Shown piece by piece: positions 25,321 through 36,394 of a stretch of DNA of 64,000 nt. The notes under the pieces were generated by a model. It saw only the letters and a program-made list of their open reading frames with translations. It was not told where the DNA came from and made no database searches. Source of the DNA: Prunus persica. Its lineage: Eukaryota; Streptophyta; Magnoliopsida; Rosales; Rosaceae. The translations under genes and the position numbers were made by a program. Position 1 is the stretch's first letter. Each line of letters starts with the position of its first letter. The DNA is taken from positions 15,939,845 to 16,003,844 of the forward strand of contig NC_034010.1 in the NCBI RefSeq assembly GCF_000346465.2, given 5' to 3'.

Positions 25321-25673
25321 ACCAAATTGTCACATCCCGGGATCGGCTCTGCCGTAGCACGATATTGTCCCCTTTGGGCCCCCCTCTCTGTCCTCACGGT
25401 TTTGTTTCTGGGAGCTCACGAGCAACTTCCCAGTGGGTCACCCATCCTGGGATTGCTCTAGCCCCCAACTCGCTTAACTTCGGAGTTCCTACGACTCCGA
25501 AGCCAGTGAGCTCCCAGAAGGCCTCGTGCTAGATGGATGCGGGTGTGTACATATAAGGCACATCGCCCCCTCTCCGTTGGTTGATGTAGGATCTTACAAT
25601 CCACCCCTATTAAGGGCCCGACATCCTCGTTCGCACACTCGCACCACACGGCAGAGTGGCTCTGATACCAAAT

Positions 25674-25716
25674 TCTCATATCCCGGGAGCGGCTCCGCCG
25701 TAGCACGATATTGTCC
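25674..25716 (-). mobile_element. Truncated third Cassandra LTR
   Basis: A 43-bp match to the terminal part of the LTR, preceded by a complete complement of the primer-binding site at about 25655-25667. It breaks off at GATATTGTCC, directly against coding sequence of CACTA family 3. Confidence 0.75.
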
Positions 25717-28700
25717 TACATTGGTGTGTTGGCACGCTCCAGAGTTCCACTTGTGGACATGAAATGGGCTCAAATCCCCAAGGATATAAAGGAGCAGATT
25801 TGGGAAGCAGTTGACCTTGCTTTTGTGGTAGGTCAAGGGGGCAAGAGCTCTGTGTTAGCTTCTGCTGCCAAGAAATGGAAGGATTTCAAGTCTACACTAA
25901 CGAGGCAATATATCCTTTCATACACCAATGACAGGGAGAGATTAAGCCAACCCCCTGAAACATATAAATTCATAGAGAAAGCACAATGGGATGCCTTTGT
26001 AGCTTCAAGGTTATCCAAAGATTTTGAGTCTGTGCATTCTCAACATGCACAGATTAGGGAGAAACTCGAGTACAATCATCGATTGTCTCGAAAAGGATAT
26101 GCTGGTTTGGAGGATCAATTGGAGGAAACCATGCCTGGGGTAGAAATTGATCGATCTACCTTATGGAAGAGAGCTAGACAGGACAAACATGGTAACATCC
26201 CTGATCCAAAGGTGGCAAAGAAAGCAAAATTAATTGTAAGCATACTCACTCTGTTTTAAATTTTTATTAAACTGTGAATAATTCTTATTACGTCTTATGT
26301 TATATTTTGCGTCGTGTGAATGATATTACCACGTCGACATATTTTAAAAAACGTCGTTAAAGGTCTAAATCAGGAATCACAACTCTGTTTTCTGTAATTA
26401 TAGCATAAGATGTCGGTGGTTCATTTTCGCGTCGTCTGTATTAAATTACTACGTCGAAATGTTTTAAACAACGTCGTTAAAGGTGTGAATATTGAATCAT
26501 CCCTCTGTTATCTGTAAATAAAGCATAAGACGTCGGTGGTTTATTAATTTCGTCGTTTTAAAAAGCGAACCACGTCGGTATAACTACCGTTGTGATAAAT
26601 TATAATAACGTCGATTTATATGTTATTGCGTCGTGTGAAATTATATAATACGTCGTTTGTATATAAATAACCGTCGTGTGTTTTTGTTCTTACTTTTTTA
26701 TATATCTTTGTTTTAGGATGAATTGCAAAAACAAGTCTCGGAAGGCAAAGTCACTGTTTCTGGCAGCAATGATGTGCTGACCATGGCTTTGGGCCCCGAG
26801 CATCCAGGCAGAGTCAGAGGAGTAGGTGCTGGGATCTCACCAAGGCAATATTTCAATTTACCCAAACCACAGAGAGTGAGCTTTGACGACCGTTTGAAGG
26901 ACAGTTTAAGAGTTCTCCTTCAAGAAGAGACTAAAAAGATGGAGGCTAAGGCAAGGGAAGAGGCTTTAAGGATGGAGGCTAGAACGAAACAATTGGTAGA
27001 GGCTGAGAGGGAGCATTTCCTGAGTCAGCTTTCCCAATTAATTCCCAATTTTGATCCAAGCATGCTTAAACCCAGAATTAGCCAAAGTCCCAAAAATCCA
27101 ATGTCTGACAAAGCAAGCTGCTCTGGAGGTGATGTGAGATCCCAGCATTTTGAGGATGATACTGCCAAAAATAGGAAACATCAGGAAGAAAAGGTAACAT
27201 ATCTGAACTTTGAATTCTCTGTTTTTTTAAAAACCATTAGACGTCGTTATTATTAATAAAACCGTCGTTTGAAATACATACCACGACGATTTTAAACATA
27301 AACCGTCGTTTGTATTTCAATACCACGTCGTATTTAGTTTACTTATTTTACACGCCATTAAACGTCATTATTTTAAAACTTTGTGGTTTTTAGACGACGA
27401 AGTTAGTCATTCCCGACGTAATAGATGAAGGGAAGACAGAAGAAAAACATGAAGAAAAGGAGAAAGAAGATGACGACCAGGTATGTTCACATAACTTTGC
27501 CTTTTTTATTTGTTTTTCAAAATTCCAGACGTCGATATTTTTCTTTGAACCGTCGTTTGTTTACAACTTAGACGGCGGAATTTTTTTTAAGACGTAATAA
27601 CTTATTCACCACGACGGTTTCTTCAGACGACGTTTAAATTGTTTTCAGACGACGTTTTATTCCTTAAACCGTCGTTTTTATTGAATTACCACGTCATTTT
27701 TTTTATTCCTTTAAACAGGTTATTAAAGTTGTTGATTATTCAAATATGAAGGCGCCATCTTCTTTAAACTCCCTTTGTCGTTATGTGGAAACGACACTCG
27801 TGCCTCAGGATAAGACCCTGCACTTTACAATTGATAAGGAGGTGTTTGGTCTAGAGCGCGATACCTTCCTCCTGCCTGAAGATATTACACAATTTGCAGG
27901 CATGGAAGAAATAAGAGCCACTGTCATTGCTGTATATATGAGGTTTGTCATTCTAAAATAATACGTCGTTGGTGTATTTATTGCGTCGTCTTAACCAACT
28001 AACCACGTCGTTAGTATATCATAACGTCGTTGTCTATTTCAGTACGTCGTGTGAAATTTTATAATACGTCGTTTTGTTATACATAACCGTCGTGTTTTTT
28101 TGTATATATGAGGTTTGTCATTCTAAAATAATACGTCGTTGGTTTATTTATTGCGTCGTCTTAACTAACTAACCACGTCGTTAGTATTTACCATCGTGAT
28201 AAATATATTATAACGTCGTTGTCTATTTCAGTACGTCGTGTGAAATTTTATAATACGTCGTTTTGTTATACATAACCGTCGTGTGTTTTTTTGTGCTGAC
28301 TTGTTTATATTATTTTATATATTTAGGCACTTGCACGATGTTTTGAAAAGAGCAAATATGTGCAATATGGTTGGCTTTATCGACCCTGCTACAGTTAGTG
28401 CCAGCTCTAGCACAATAGCTGACAGATCACGCTTACTAGCAGCTCGACTTCAGAAGACTGACGGTGAACAGATTTTCCTGATGCCTTACAATCCAGGGTT
28501 AGTCTCCTTAACAGGATTTTGTTTTTATGATTTTCAATAAATTACAGCGTATAAACTAACCACGTCGGTGTTTTATTTTATTGAGTCGTTTGAAACTACT
28601 AACCACGTCGGTAGTTATTTATCGTCGTGATAAATGTAAAATGTCGTCGACTGCTACTTTATTTCGTCGTGTGAAATATTATAATACATCGTTATTGTAA

Positions 28701-29277
28701 ATAACCGTCGTTTTTATATTAATTTTGTGCAGCCGTCATTGGATCTTGCTGATTGTAAGAGCTAAGAGAGAAACCGTCTATTTTCTGGATCCTCTGCCAG
28801 GAAATCGTGTGGTCGATGAAGAGGCCAAAAACATTGTGAACAGTGCTATAAAAATGTATAATTCTCACATAGCCAGACCAGGCCGTAAGGCAGTCATTTG
28901 GAAAACTCTGTCAGGCACACCAAAGCAACCCAGCAATGTCGAATGCGGGTATTATGTGATGCGCTTCATGAGGGACATCATCATGGATCCTTCCTTGGGG
29001 TTTGAGAAGAAGGTAAGAAGAAATTACCTTCATACATTTTACGTCGTTTTTTGTATTATCAACGACGGCCATGTAAAATTACCGTCGTTGAATAGATATA
29101 GTACGTCGGTTATGAAAAATATCGTCGTCTGTGATTGAATTTCTTTTTATTTATAAACCCTAATAGTCATTGTTTATGCAGTATGCCAAGGGAAAACAGG
29201 AAGCGCCATACCCCTAAGAAGCAATTGATGAAGTCCGGAATGAATGGTCAGAGTTTGTTTGCCTTCACCTGGAATAG
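25717..29277 (+). pseudogene. CACTA Ulp1-like cysteine protease gene (C48), 5'-truncated with a premature stop
   Basis: Exons at 25717-26235, 26717-27193, 27394-27480, 27719-27942, 28327-28497, 28733-29012 and 29182-29277 join in frame with GT-AG introns. The first exons resemble the Transposase_24 / Ptta-En-Spm plant domain (KDIKEQIWEAVDLAF, KKWKDFKSTLTR, AQWDAFVASRLS). A Glu/Lys-rich coiled-coil-like segment follows. The last three carry a SUMO-protease fold with the catalytic His in GRHWILLIV, Asp in YFLDPLPGN, Gln in TPKQPSNV and Cys in ECGYYVMRF. The 5' part is lost at the Cassandra junction, and an in-frame TAA at 29215-29217 precedes the usual C-terminal EVRNEWSEFV block. Such proteases are common in plant CACTA and MULE elements; their role in transposition is not settled. 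Confidence 0.82.
27931..28285. repeat. 169-bp tandem duplication spanning an exon end and its intron
   Basis: The block starting TGTATATATGAGGTTTGTC (27931) is repeated at 28100. The duplicated part includes the last 12 exon bases and the splice donor, so the intron contains a second, decoy donor. Confidence 0.85.
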
Positions 29278-30669
29278 GGGAATTATTGAACACTTGATAT
29301 TTATGTATAATGTACAAATTTTGTCTATAATACATAATGTAAAAATTTGTTGAGGTTTTCTTAAATTTAAAAAAAAAAACAAACATACAAATTGCGTAAC
29401 CGACGTGTAATACTTTTCCAACGACGTAATAAAGTCAAAAGCCGTCGTTTTTTGTTGTTTCGTTTTAACCAAATCCGACGTAAAAGGATATTTAGACGAC
29501 GTTCTTTGAACAATTGAGTCGTTTATGGTTTACAACGTCTTCAATTTCTTAAGGGTTCAGGGTAGTACTTTGTAACGACAGCGGTTAAGTCGTGGAATAT
29601 ATATTTTACGTCGGATAGTTAAATATCCGCCATGGTTTCTCATTTAAAGGACGTCATTTTAGCAACTTAGTCATCTATTACAATTTACAACGTCTAAAAT
29701 TTATTAACACCGACGTGGTTTGTTGTTGTGATAAGAATATTTTATTATTTTTATATCAAAATATTCAAAATAAATCTAAAATAAATCAGAAAAATGCAAA
29801 GTCAACTCCTATGAAGTCATTGATATATTTTCTTCCCCCTAAACCTTGAAAAAATTCATTTTGAATAACAAAAATTTAAAATGACCATCCAAAACAAAAT
29901 TATTTTGATGAGTCATAAAATCACTTCTAGTTTTATGGTTTAGGGTTTAGAGTCTAGGGTTTAGAGATTAGGGTTGTTATTTATTGGGTTTTATTTTTAA
30001 AGTATAATTTTTGGGTAGTATAGGGTATATATTAGGCTGTAAAACCATAAACCCTTTTATAAACTTAATTTTTAAAATTATATAATTTAGTTTTAAGGGT
30101 TTAGGGTATTAATTGTTAACGACGGTGGTTGAGTCGTGGAATACATATGTTACGTCGTGTAGTAAAATATCCGACATGGTTTCCACTTTAAACGACGTCA
30201 TTTTAATATGTAAGTCGTCTATTATAATTTACAACGTTTTCAATTTCTTAACTTCGACGTGGTGTTTCAGTCGTCTTTATATCAAAATATTCAAAATAAA
30301 TTTAAAATTAATCCGAAAAATGAACGTCAAAATAAACGGCGTTACGTTCAGTGTTTTCGTCGTGGAATATTACATTTACGTCGGTTCTTGTAGAACTTTC
30401 GCCATGGTTTTTCTTTCGACGTTTTAAAGAGTGCGCGCTCTAAAAATTTTCGCGCGCCATAAATTTTTTTATATTTGGCTCTTATTCTTATACTTCTAAC
30501 CCTGAACCCTAAAATTTTCAGATTTCGCGCAACATAACATTCGCTCTCTCACTTCTGCTCTAATTAAAAGTTGCACTCTCCAGGCTCCGTCGAATCTGTG
30601 AGCTCGTCCAACCTGTAAGTACAAACCCTATCTTCCCCTTGTAAATTCATTGAATGATATTAGGTTGTT
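29278..30669. other. Non-coding spacer between the two CACTA genes, motif-rich
   Basis: Many ACGTCG/ACGACG-type motifs occur at about 29400-29730 and 30118-30425, with telomere-like TTTAGGGTTTAGAG degenerate runs near 29938-29970. A C-rich transcript-leader-like segment lies at about 30530-30617, ending CCTGTAAGT, a possible first splice donor for TnpD. No coding sequence was seen. Confidence 0.5.
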
Positions 30670-31490
30670 TTGTTAAAGGGTTTTAGGTATATGCTTTGTG
30701 ATCTGTTAATAATGTGCTTATAGGTATGGGTTCATGGATTTTCTGTTTAATGGGTTCATGGATTTTCTGTTTAATGGGTTCATGGATTACATTATCTGTT
30801 ATGTTGAATTGGGAATGGTTTTAATTTTGTCGGATCTTTTAATCACCCTATGTTATGTTGAATTGGGAATGGATTTATTGTTTTCATGCTTGGTTTCATG
30901 TATATGTTTGTTTCTTGCTTGTTTTGTTAAAGGATTTTAGGTATATGCTTTGCGATCTGTTAATAATGTGCTTATAGGTATGGGTTCATGGATTTTCTGT
31001 TTAATGGGTTCATGGATTTTATGTTTAATGGGTTCATGGATTACATTATCTGTTATGTTGAATTGGGAATGGTTTTAATTTTGTCGGATCTTTTAATCAC
31101 CCTATGTTATGTTGAATTGGGAATGGATTTATTGTTTTCATGCTTGGTTTCATGTATATGTTGGTTTCTTGCTTGTTTTGTTAAAGGGTTTTAGGTATAT
31201 GCTTTGCGATCTGTTAATAATGTGCTTATAGGTATGGGTTCATGGATTTTCTGTTTAATGGGTTCATGGATTTTATGTTTAATGGGTTCATGGATTTTAT
31301 GTTTAATGGGTTCATGGATTACATTATCTGTTATGTTGAATTGGGAATGGTTTTAATTTTGTTGGATCTTTTAATCACCCTATGTTATGTTGAATTGGGA
31401 ATGGATTTATTGTTTTCATGCTTGGTTTCATGTATATGTTGGTTTCTTGCTTGGTTTCATATATATGTTGTGTTCTTAATGGGTTTTGGG
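30670..31490. repeat. Three tandem 254-bp units upstream of TnpD
   Basis: GTATGGGTTCATGGATTTTC recurs at 30723, 30977 and 31231, exactly 254 bp apart. Inside each unit a 24-bp phrase TCATGGATTTTCTGTTTAAT (plus four bases) is itself repeated two, two and three times. The in-phase open frames here reflect the repeat and are unlikely to be genes. Confidence 0.9.
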
Positions 31491-31800
31491 TTCTTGAAAA
31501 TAAACTGAGACACGACGCCTTTTTAGGCATACGACGACGATTACACGACGGTTTATGAAAAAACCGTCGTTGTATTACTTATACACGACGGTTTTTTCAT
31601 AACCGTTGTTTGTATTACTTATATTAGACGACGTCTGTTGAAAATCTGTCGTCTATATATGCCAAATACGTCTGTTTTTGTTTAAAACTCGTCGTCTCTG
31701 TTGTGTATTACTTGCTATTAGATCTTTGTATAATCTGCTATAGTGATGGTCATTGCCTGTATTTTCACTTTATTATAGATAATAGGTTATAGTGTCGGAG

Positions 31801-34800
31801 ATGGATAAGTCATGGATGCACTCGGATAGAAGATCGAAGGCATATGAGTTTGGGGTGGAAGCATTTTTGAACTTTGCTGTAGAAAATCTTCTAACTACAA
31901 CACATATCCGTTGTCCATGTGTTAAATATGTTAATTTGAAGTTGTTTGGGGTTGGAATTATAAGGGATCACTTATACTTTAATGGAATTGACCAAAGCTA
32001 TAAGAATTGGACATTTCACGGAGAACCTTGGGAAGCAACTACTAATGCTAGTAGAAATGTTGAAGAAGATGATGGCCATAGTAGGTACAGTTTTGTGTCT
32101 GAAGAAATTGATATGGATGATAATGATTTTGGTGATTTTGGTTCCGATCCGTATGAGTTTGCCAATGTGATTGGGGATGGAGATCAACCAGTGTACCCTG
32201 GTTGTAGAAAGTACACGAAGTTATCGGCATTAGTGAAGTTGTATAATTTGAAGGCAAAACATGGGATGAGTGATGTCTGTTTTACAGAATTATTGATACT
32301 TCAAGGCGATTTGCTTCCAGAAGGAAATACAATACCAACCTCTATGTATGAGGCTAAAAAGACTTTGTGTGCATTGGGGCTGAGTTATGAGAAAATGCAC
32401 GCATGCCCCAATGATTGCATCTTGTATAGGAAGGAGTATGAGGATTCAACTAATTGTCCTACTTGTGGTATCTCAAGGTGGAAGGAAGGCAAAGATTCAA
32501 TCTTGAAAGAGGGTGTGCCAGCGAAGGTGGTGTGGTATTTTCCTCCAATTCCAAGGTTTAAAAGGATGTTTCAATCACATGAGACAGCTAAGAGTTTGAC
32601 TTGGCATGCTGCTAGAAAATCAATTGACGGTCAGATGTCTCATCCGGCGGATTCCCCGTCTTGGAAACTTCTTGATGATAAATGGCCTGAGTTTGGTAAT
32701 GAGCCGAGAAACTTGAGATTGGCTCTTTCATCTGATGGATTCAATCCCCACAGTTCTCTAAGTAGCAGATATAGTTGTTGGCCGGTTGTCTTAGTTACAT
32801 ATAATCTCCCTCCATGGCTGTGCATGAAACGAAAGTTCATGATGTTAACCTTATTGATTTCCGGTCCTAAACAACCCGGAAATGATATAGACGTCTACTT
32901 GGAGCCTTTGATTGATGATTTAAAATCTTTGTGGGATGGGATTAGAGGAGTGTATGATGCACATAATGAAGAATACTTTACACTCAGAGCTGCATTAATG
33001 TGGACAATTAATGATTTCCCCGCCTATGGAAACTTATCTGGTTGTGTTGTTAAAGGATATAAAGCTTGTCCAATATGCGGCGATGATACACCTAGTCACA
33101 GGTTGAAAAATGGCCACAAAATTTGTTACATTGGGCATAGAAAATGGTTACCAATCAATCATCCATATAGGAGGCAACGTGCAGCTTTTAATGGGAAACC
33201 TGAATATGGCATACCTCCCGAGCCATTAACTGGAGAAGAAGTACTGCATATGGTTGAAAATGGTGACAGAGTTTGTTGGAAGAAGAAATCAATATTCTTT
33301 GATCTCGAGTATTGGAAATACCTTCCTGTGAGGCATGCCCTAGATGTTATGCACATTGAGAAGAATGTTTGCGATAGTATTATTGGTACATTGCTGGAGA
33401 TCCCTGGAAAAAATAAAGATGGGATTGCTGCTCGATTAGATTTATTGAACATGGGGGTCAAAACTGATTTGCAACTCGAGTATGGAGAAAGACGTACTCG
33501 TTTGCCTCCTGGGCCTTGGAATTTATCAAGAGCAGAGAAGAGAGAGGTTTGCAATTCTTTCTATGGTATGAAGGTCCCTGAAGGTTATTCTTCAAATATT
33601 AAAAATCTTGTATCTTTACAAGATTCAAGACTTCTTGGCCTTAAATCACATGATTGTCATACCTTAATGCAACAATTGCTCCCTGTGGCAATTCGTTCTG
33701 TTTTGGAGAAGCCTGCAAGGTATGCAATAACTCGTTTGTGCTTCTTCTTCAATGCTATATGTGCAAAGACTGTTGATGTTTCCAAGCTAGATAAGTTGGA
33801 AGAAGATGTAGTAGTTACTCTGTGTTTGCTTGAGAAGTACTTTCCCCCTTCATTCTTTGATATCATGGTTCATCTAGTAGTACATCTTGTCAGAGAAGTT
33901 CGTCTATGTGGGCCAGTATATTTTAGGTGGATGTATCCGTTTGAAAGATATATGAAAGTGCTGAAGGGGTATGTTCAGAATCGTACTCGTCCCGAAGGTT
34001 GCGTTGCTGAGCGGTATATAGCTGAAGAAGGGGTAGAGTTTTGTACTCAGCATTTATCTGATGTTAGTACAGTTGGAGTGCCTTCAAGCCAAAAGATGGG
34101 ACTTTCAAAGCCATTATCAGGTTGCACAGTGAGCGTAGTTGATCAGGACCTGTTGAATCAAGCACATCTATATGTCTTGGAGAATACGGAGGAAGTCCTA
34201 CCTTATATCGAGTACGTATGAGTTTTATTCTTTAACTTATTGATTTTAAATTATTTCTTATGTTTATCTTCTATATTTGGGACCGTAATGCTTGAATTTT
34301 TCGTGTCATGTAGGCAACATATGATCCACATCAAGACTGCTTATCCAAAATTTAGAAAGAGAACAAAGTGGCTGCAGGATAAGCACAATAGCACTTTCAT
34401 TCAATGGCTACGCTTCAAGGTATATGTTGTTGAATAACATATTTCTCTTTTAATTTTCTTCTTATTTCTATGTTAGATTGAATTAAGATATATGATTAAT
34501 TTGCAGGTTCAAAGTGAACTTGAGGAAGACAATCATGGCGTATCAGAAAATTTAAGGTGGCTAGCAGCTGGTCCAAACATGCCAGTGCCATTATATAGGA
34601 GCTATCTTATTAAAGGTATTAAATTCAATATCAAGGCACAAGATGATGTGCGGACAACTCAAAATAGTGGAGTTTATTTACTTGCACATACCATGCAAGT
34701 TGCTAGTGCCAAGGATAAAAACCCAATTCTCTCAAATATGGGTTTCTATGGTGTCATTCAAGAAATTTGGGACCTTGACTACCAAAAGTTTACAATCCCA

Positions 34801-35151
34801 GTCTTTAGGTGTGATTGGATAGATAGTTCTAGTCTTGTAGTCGACGAACTTGGATTTACCCTTGTAGATTTGAGTAAAATTGGACATAGGAATGACCAAT
34901 TTGTTTTGGCTTCTCAAGTCAAACAAATATTTTTTGTTGACAACCCGATGCATCGTGGTTGGTCGGTAGTGTTATCAATGCCTAATAGAGAATATAATGA
35001 TGTTATTGGTGATGAAGTCTTAGGTGATGTGATAATTGAGTGTGAGCCATTTACTAGAGGGATGCCAAATGTTGACACATTTGATGAACTGGTGGGTGAG
35101 TTAGGCGGTCAAAATATTCGAGATGGGTGTGAAGATATATGGATTGAATGA
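31801..35151 (+). CDS. CACTA (En/Spm) TnpD transposase, apparently intact
   Basis: Three exons, 31801-34211, 34314-34419 and 34507-35151, join in frame into about 1,050 residues. The N-terminus has the Transpos_assoc domain (MDKSWM...GVEAFLNFA with a Cys-rich IRCPCVKY). The large centre is Transposase_21 with RNLRLALSSDGFNPHSSLSS, DLKSLWDGI and LDVMHIEKNVCDSIIGTL. DUF4218 follows (WMYPFERYMKVLKGYVQNRT), and exon 3 carries a DUF4216-like part (GVIQEIWDLDYQKF). It cuts and joins the element ends. I chose the ATG at 31801; a GTG nine bases upstream is in frame. The donor at 34212 restores PYIE-QHMIHIKTAYPKF across the junction. No stop or frameshift was seen, so protein could still be made, although its own element has lost both ends. 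Confidence 0.9.
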
Positions 35152-36394
35152 TGCTTATGTAATTGGCAGTGTATGACATTAATTTTGTAATATATTGTAA
35201 TGTGATTTCTTCACTTTCTACGTTCAAATAAAACACGACGTTATTGTGAACCAGTTATTCAGCATATTTACCGACGTCTTAAAGCAACGTAACAATGAAG
35301 AACCACGACGCTATTGTGAAGCAATTATTCAGGATATCACGTCGGGGAAGGATTAAGAACCGCCATGTAATTCAAAATAACACGACTCCAATCCCATAAT
35401 ACCGATGTCTAAAAAACGAAATATATAATCTGAACGTTAAAAAATACGACGTCATCATATATTTTCCACGTCGCAAGTTCTTTTATAAACGAAGAGGAAC
35501 GAAATGAATTCCGACGGTAATTCATTATAACCGCCGTCTAATATCAATTAAACGACGTTATTTGTAATACGGCTCTCTCATCGCATTTCAACGTCAACTA
35601 TATAAATACATACGTCGTAAATAATGACACTGACAACTATTTCCACATCATCTTTTTTAGAAAAATCGAAGTGGAAAATTTATTTCACGACGGTTGTTTG
35701 TAAATAAGAGACGTAGTATATTTCAATAACGTCGTCTTCTCATGTATTTAAAGACGTCATATTTTTTCTTGTCGTGAAAATTGTATTTGACGGCGTAGTG
35801 TTTTAGTTGTCGTCGTTGTATGTCTATCTTGCGGCCTTGTTCTTTTAATATGTGTCATATTTTTCCTTTTTAACGACGGTGATTTGTTTGAGTTGGTCGT
35901 CTATTCTCATCCTCGACTATTTTTTAGAACTTTAGCAGACTAAACACGTCTGTTTTTATTTGTTTTCGACGTTGTTTTATTTAACAACGTCTAATATTTA
36001 TCGTCATTGTTTGTTTCTGAAAATAGGACGTATAAATTTTGTAATACGACTCTCATATATTTGTAACCGACGTTGTTTCGTTGTTCAACGTCTACTCTAT
36101 AAATACATACGTCGTAAATAATGACACTGAGAACTATTTCCACGTCATCTTTTATAGAAAAATCGAAGTGGAAAATTTATTTTACGACGGTTATTTTTAT
36201 ATAGGCGACGTAGTAGGTATCAATAACGTCGTCTTCTAATGTATTTAAAGACGACATATTTTTTATTGTCGTGAAAATGATATTTAACGGCGTCTTATTT
36301 TAATTTCCGTCGTTGTATGTCTATCTTGCGGCCATGTTCTGTTAATATGTGTTATATTTTTCATCCTCGACTGCTTTTTTAGAGAGTTAGTCGT
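35152..36394. repeat. CACTA 3' non-coding DNA with a duplication of about 495-bp period
   Basis: ACGTCG-type motifs in both orientations continue to about 36394. A block with TATAAATACATACGTCGTAA at about 35600 recurs at about 36095, followed by matching sequence (GACACTGA.AACTATTTCCAC, then AAAATCGAAGTGGAAAATTT). No CACTA terminus was found before the LINE sequence begins. Confidence 0.7.

Larger units (their letters stand above)
24742..25598 (-). mobile_element. Cassandra-like TRIM retrotransposon with 5S rRNA-like LTRs
   Basis: On the minus strand the left LTR is 25328-25598 and the right LTR is 24742-25011 (about 270 bp each, TGTAAGATCC to TGACA). TGGTATCAGAGCC directly after the left LTR (complement of 25312-25324) is the iMet primer-binding site, and a purine tract (AAGGGGG) precedes the right LTR. 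Each LTR contains a 5S rRNA-like stretch. The internal part has no coding frame and consists of about five 60-bp tandem units. These traits define the Cassandra TRIM family. A third, truncated LTR follows at 25674-25716, so the element is in a tandem array. Confidence 0.85.
25717..36394 (+). mobile_element. CACTA element, family 3, copy 1 (both termini missing)
   Basis: It contains a Ulp1-like protease gene followed by a TnpD transposase gene in the same direction, the usual two-gene content of plant En/Spm elements. Non-coding parts are packed with ACGTCG, CCGTCGT and ACGACG motifs. The left edge starts in the middle of an exon against a broken Cassandra LTR; comparison with copy 2 (63639 onward) shows the missing upstream part. 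The right edge meets a LINE without a CACTA terminus. It cannot move as it stands, although its transposase may be translatable. Confidence 0.85.

Noticed and set aside
24835..25513. Genuine 5S rRNA genes
   Set aside because: Only the box A/IE/C part is 5S-like, with many changes, and it sits inside LTRs with PBS and PPT, so it is Cassandra-derived.
29938..29970. Interstitial telomere repeat
   Set aside because: A few degenerate TTTAGGG/TTTAGAG units only; too short and irregular.
30734..31508. Three similar hydrophobic frames starting MDFLFNGFMDF
   Set aside because: They simply read through the 254-bp tandem repeat; the unit is non-coding leader DNA of the CACTA element.
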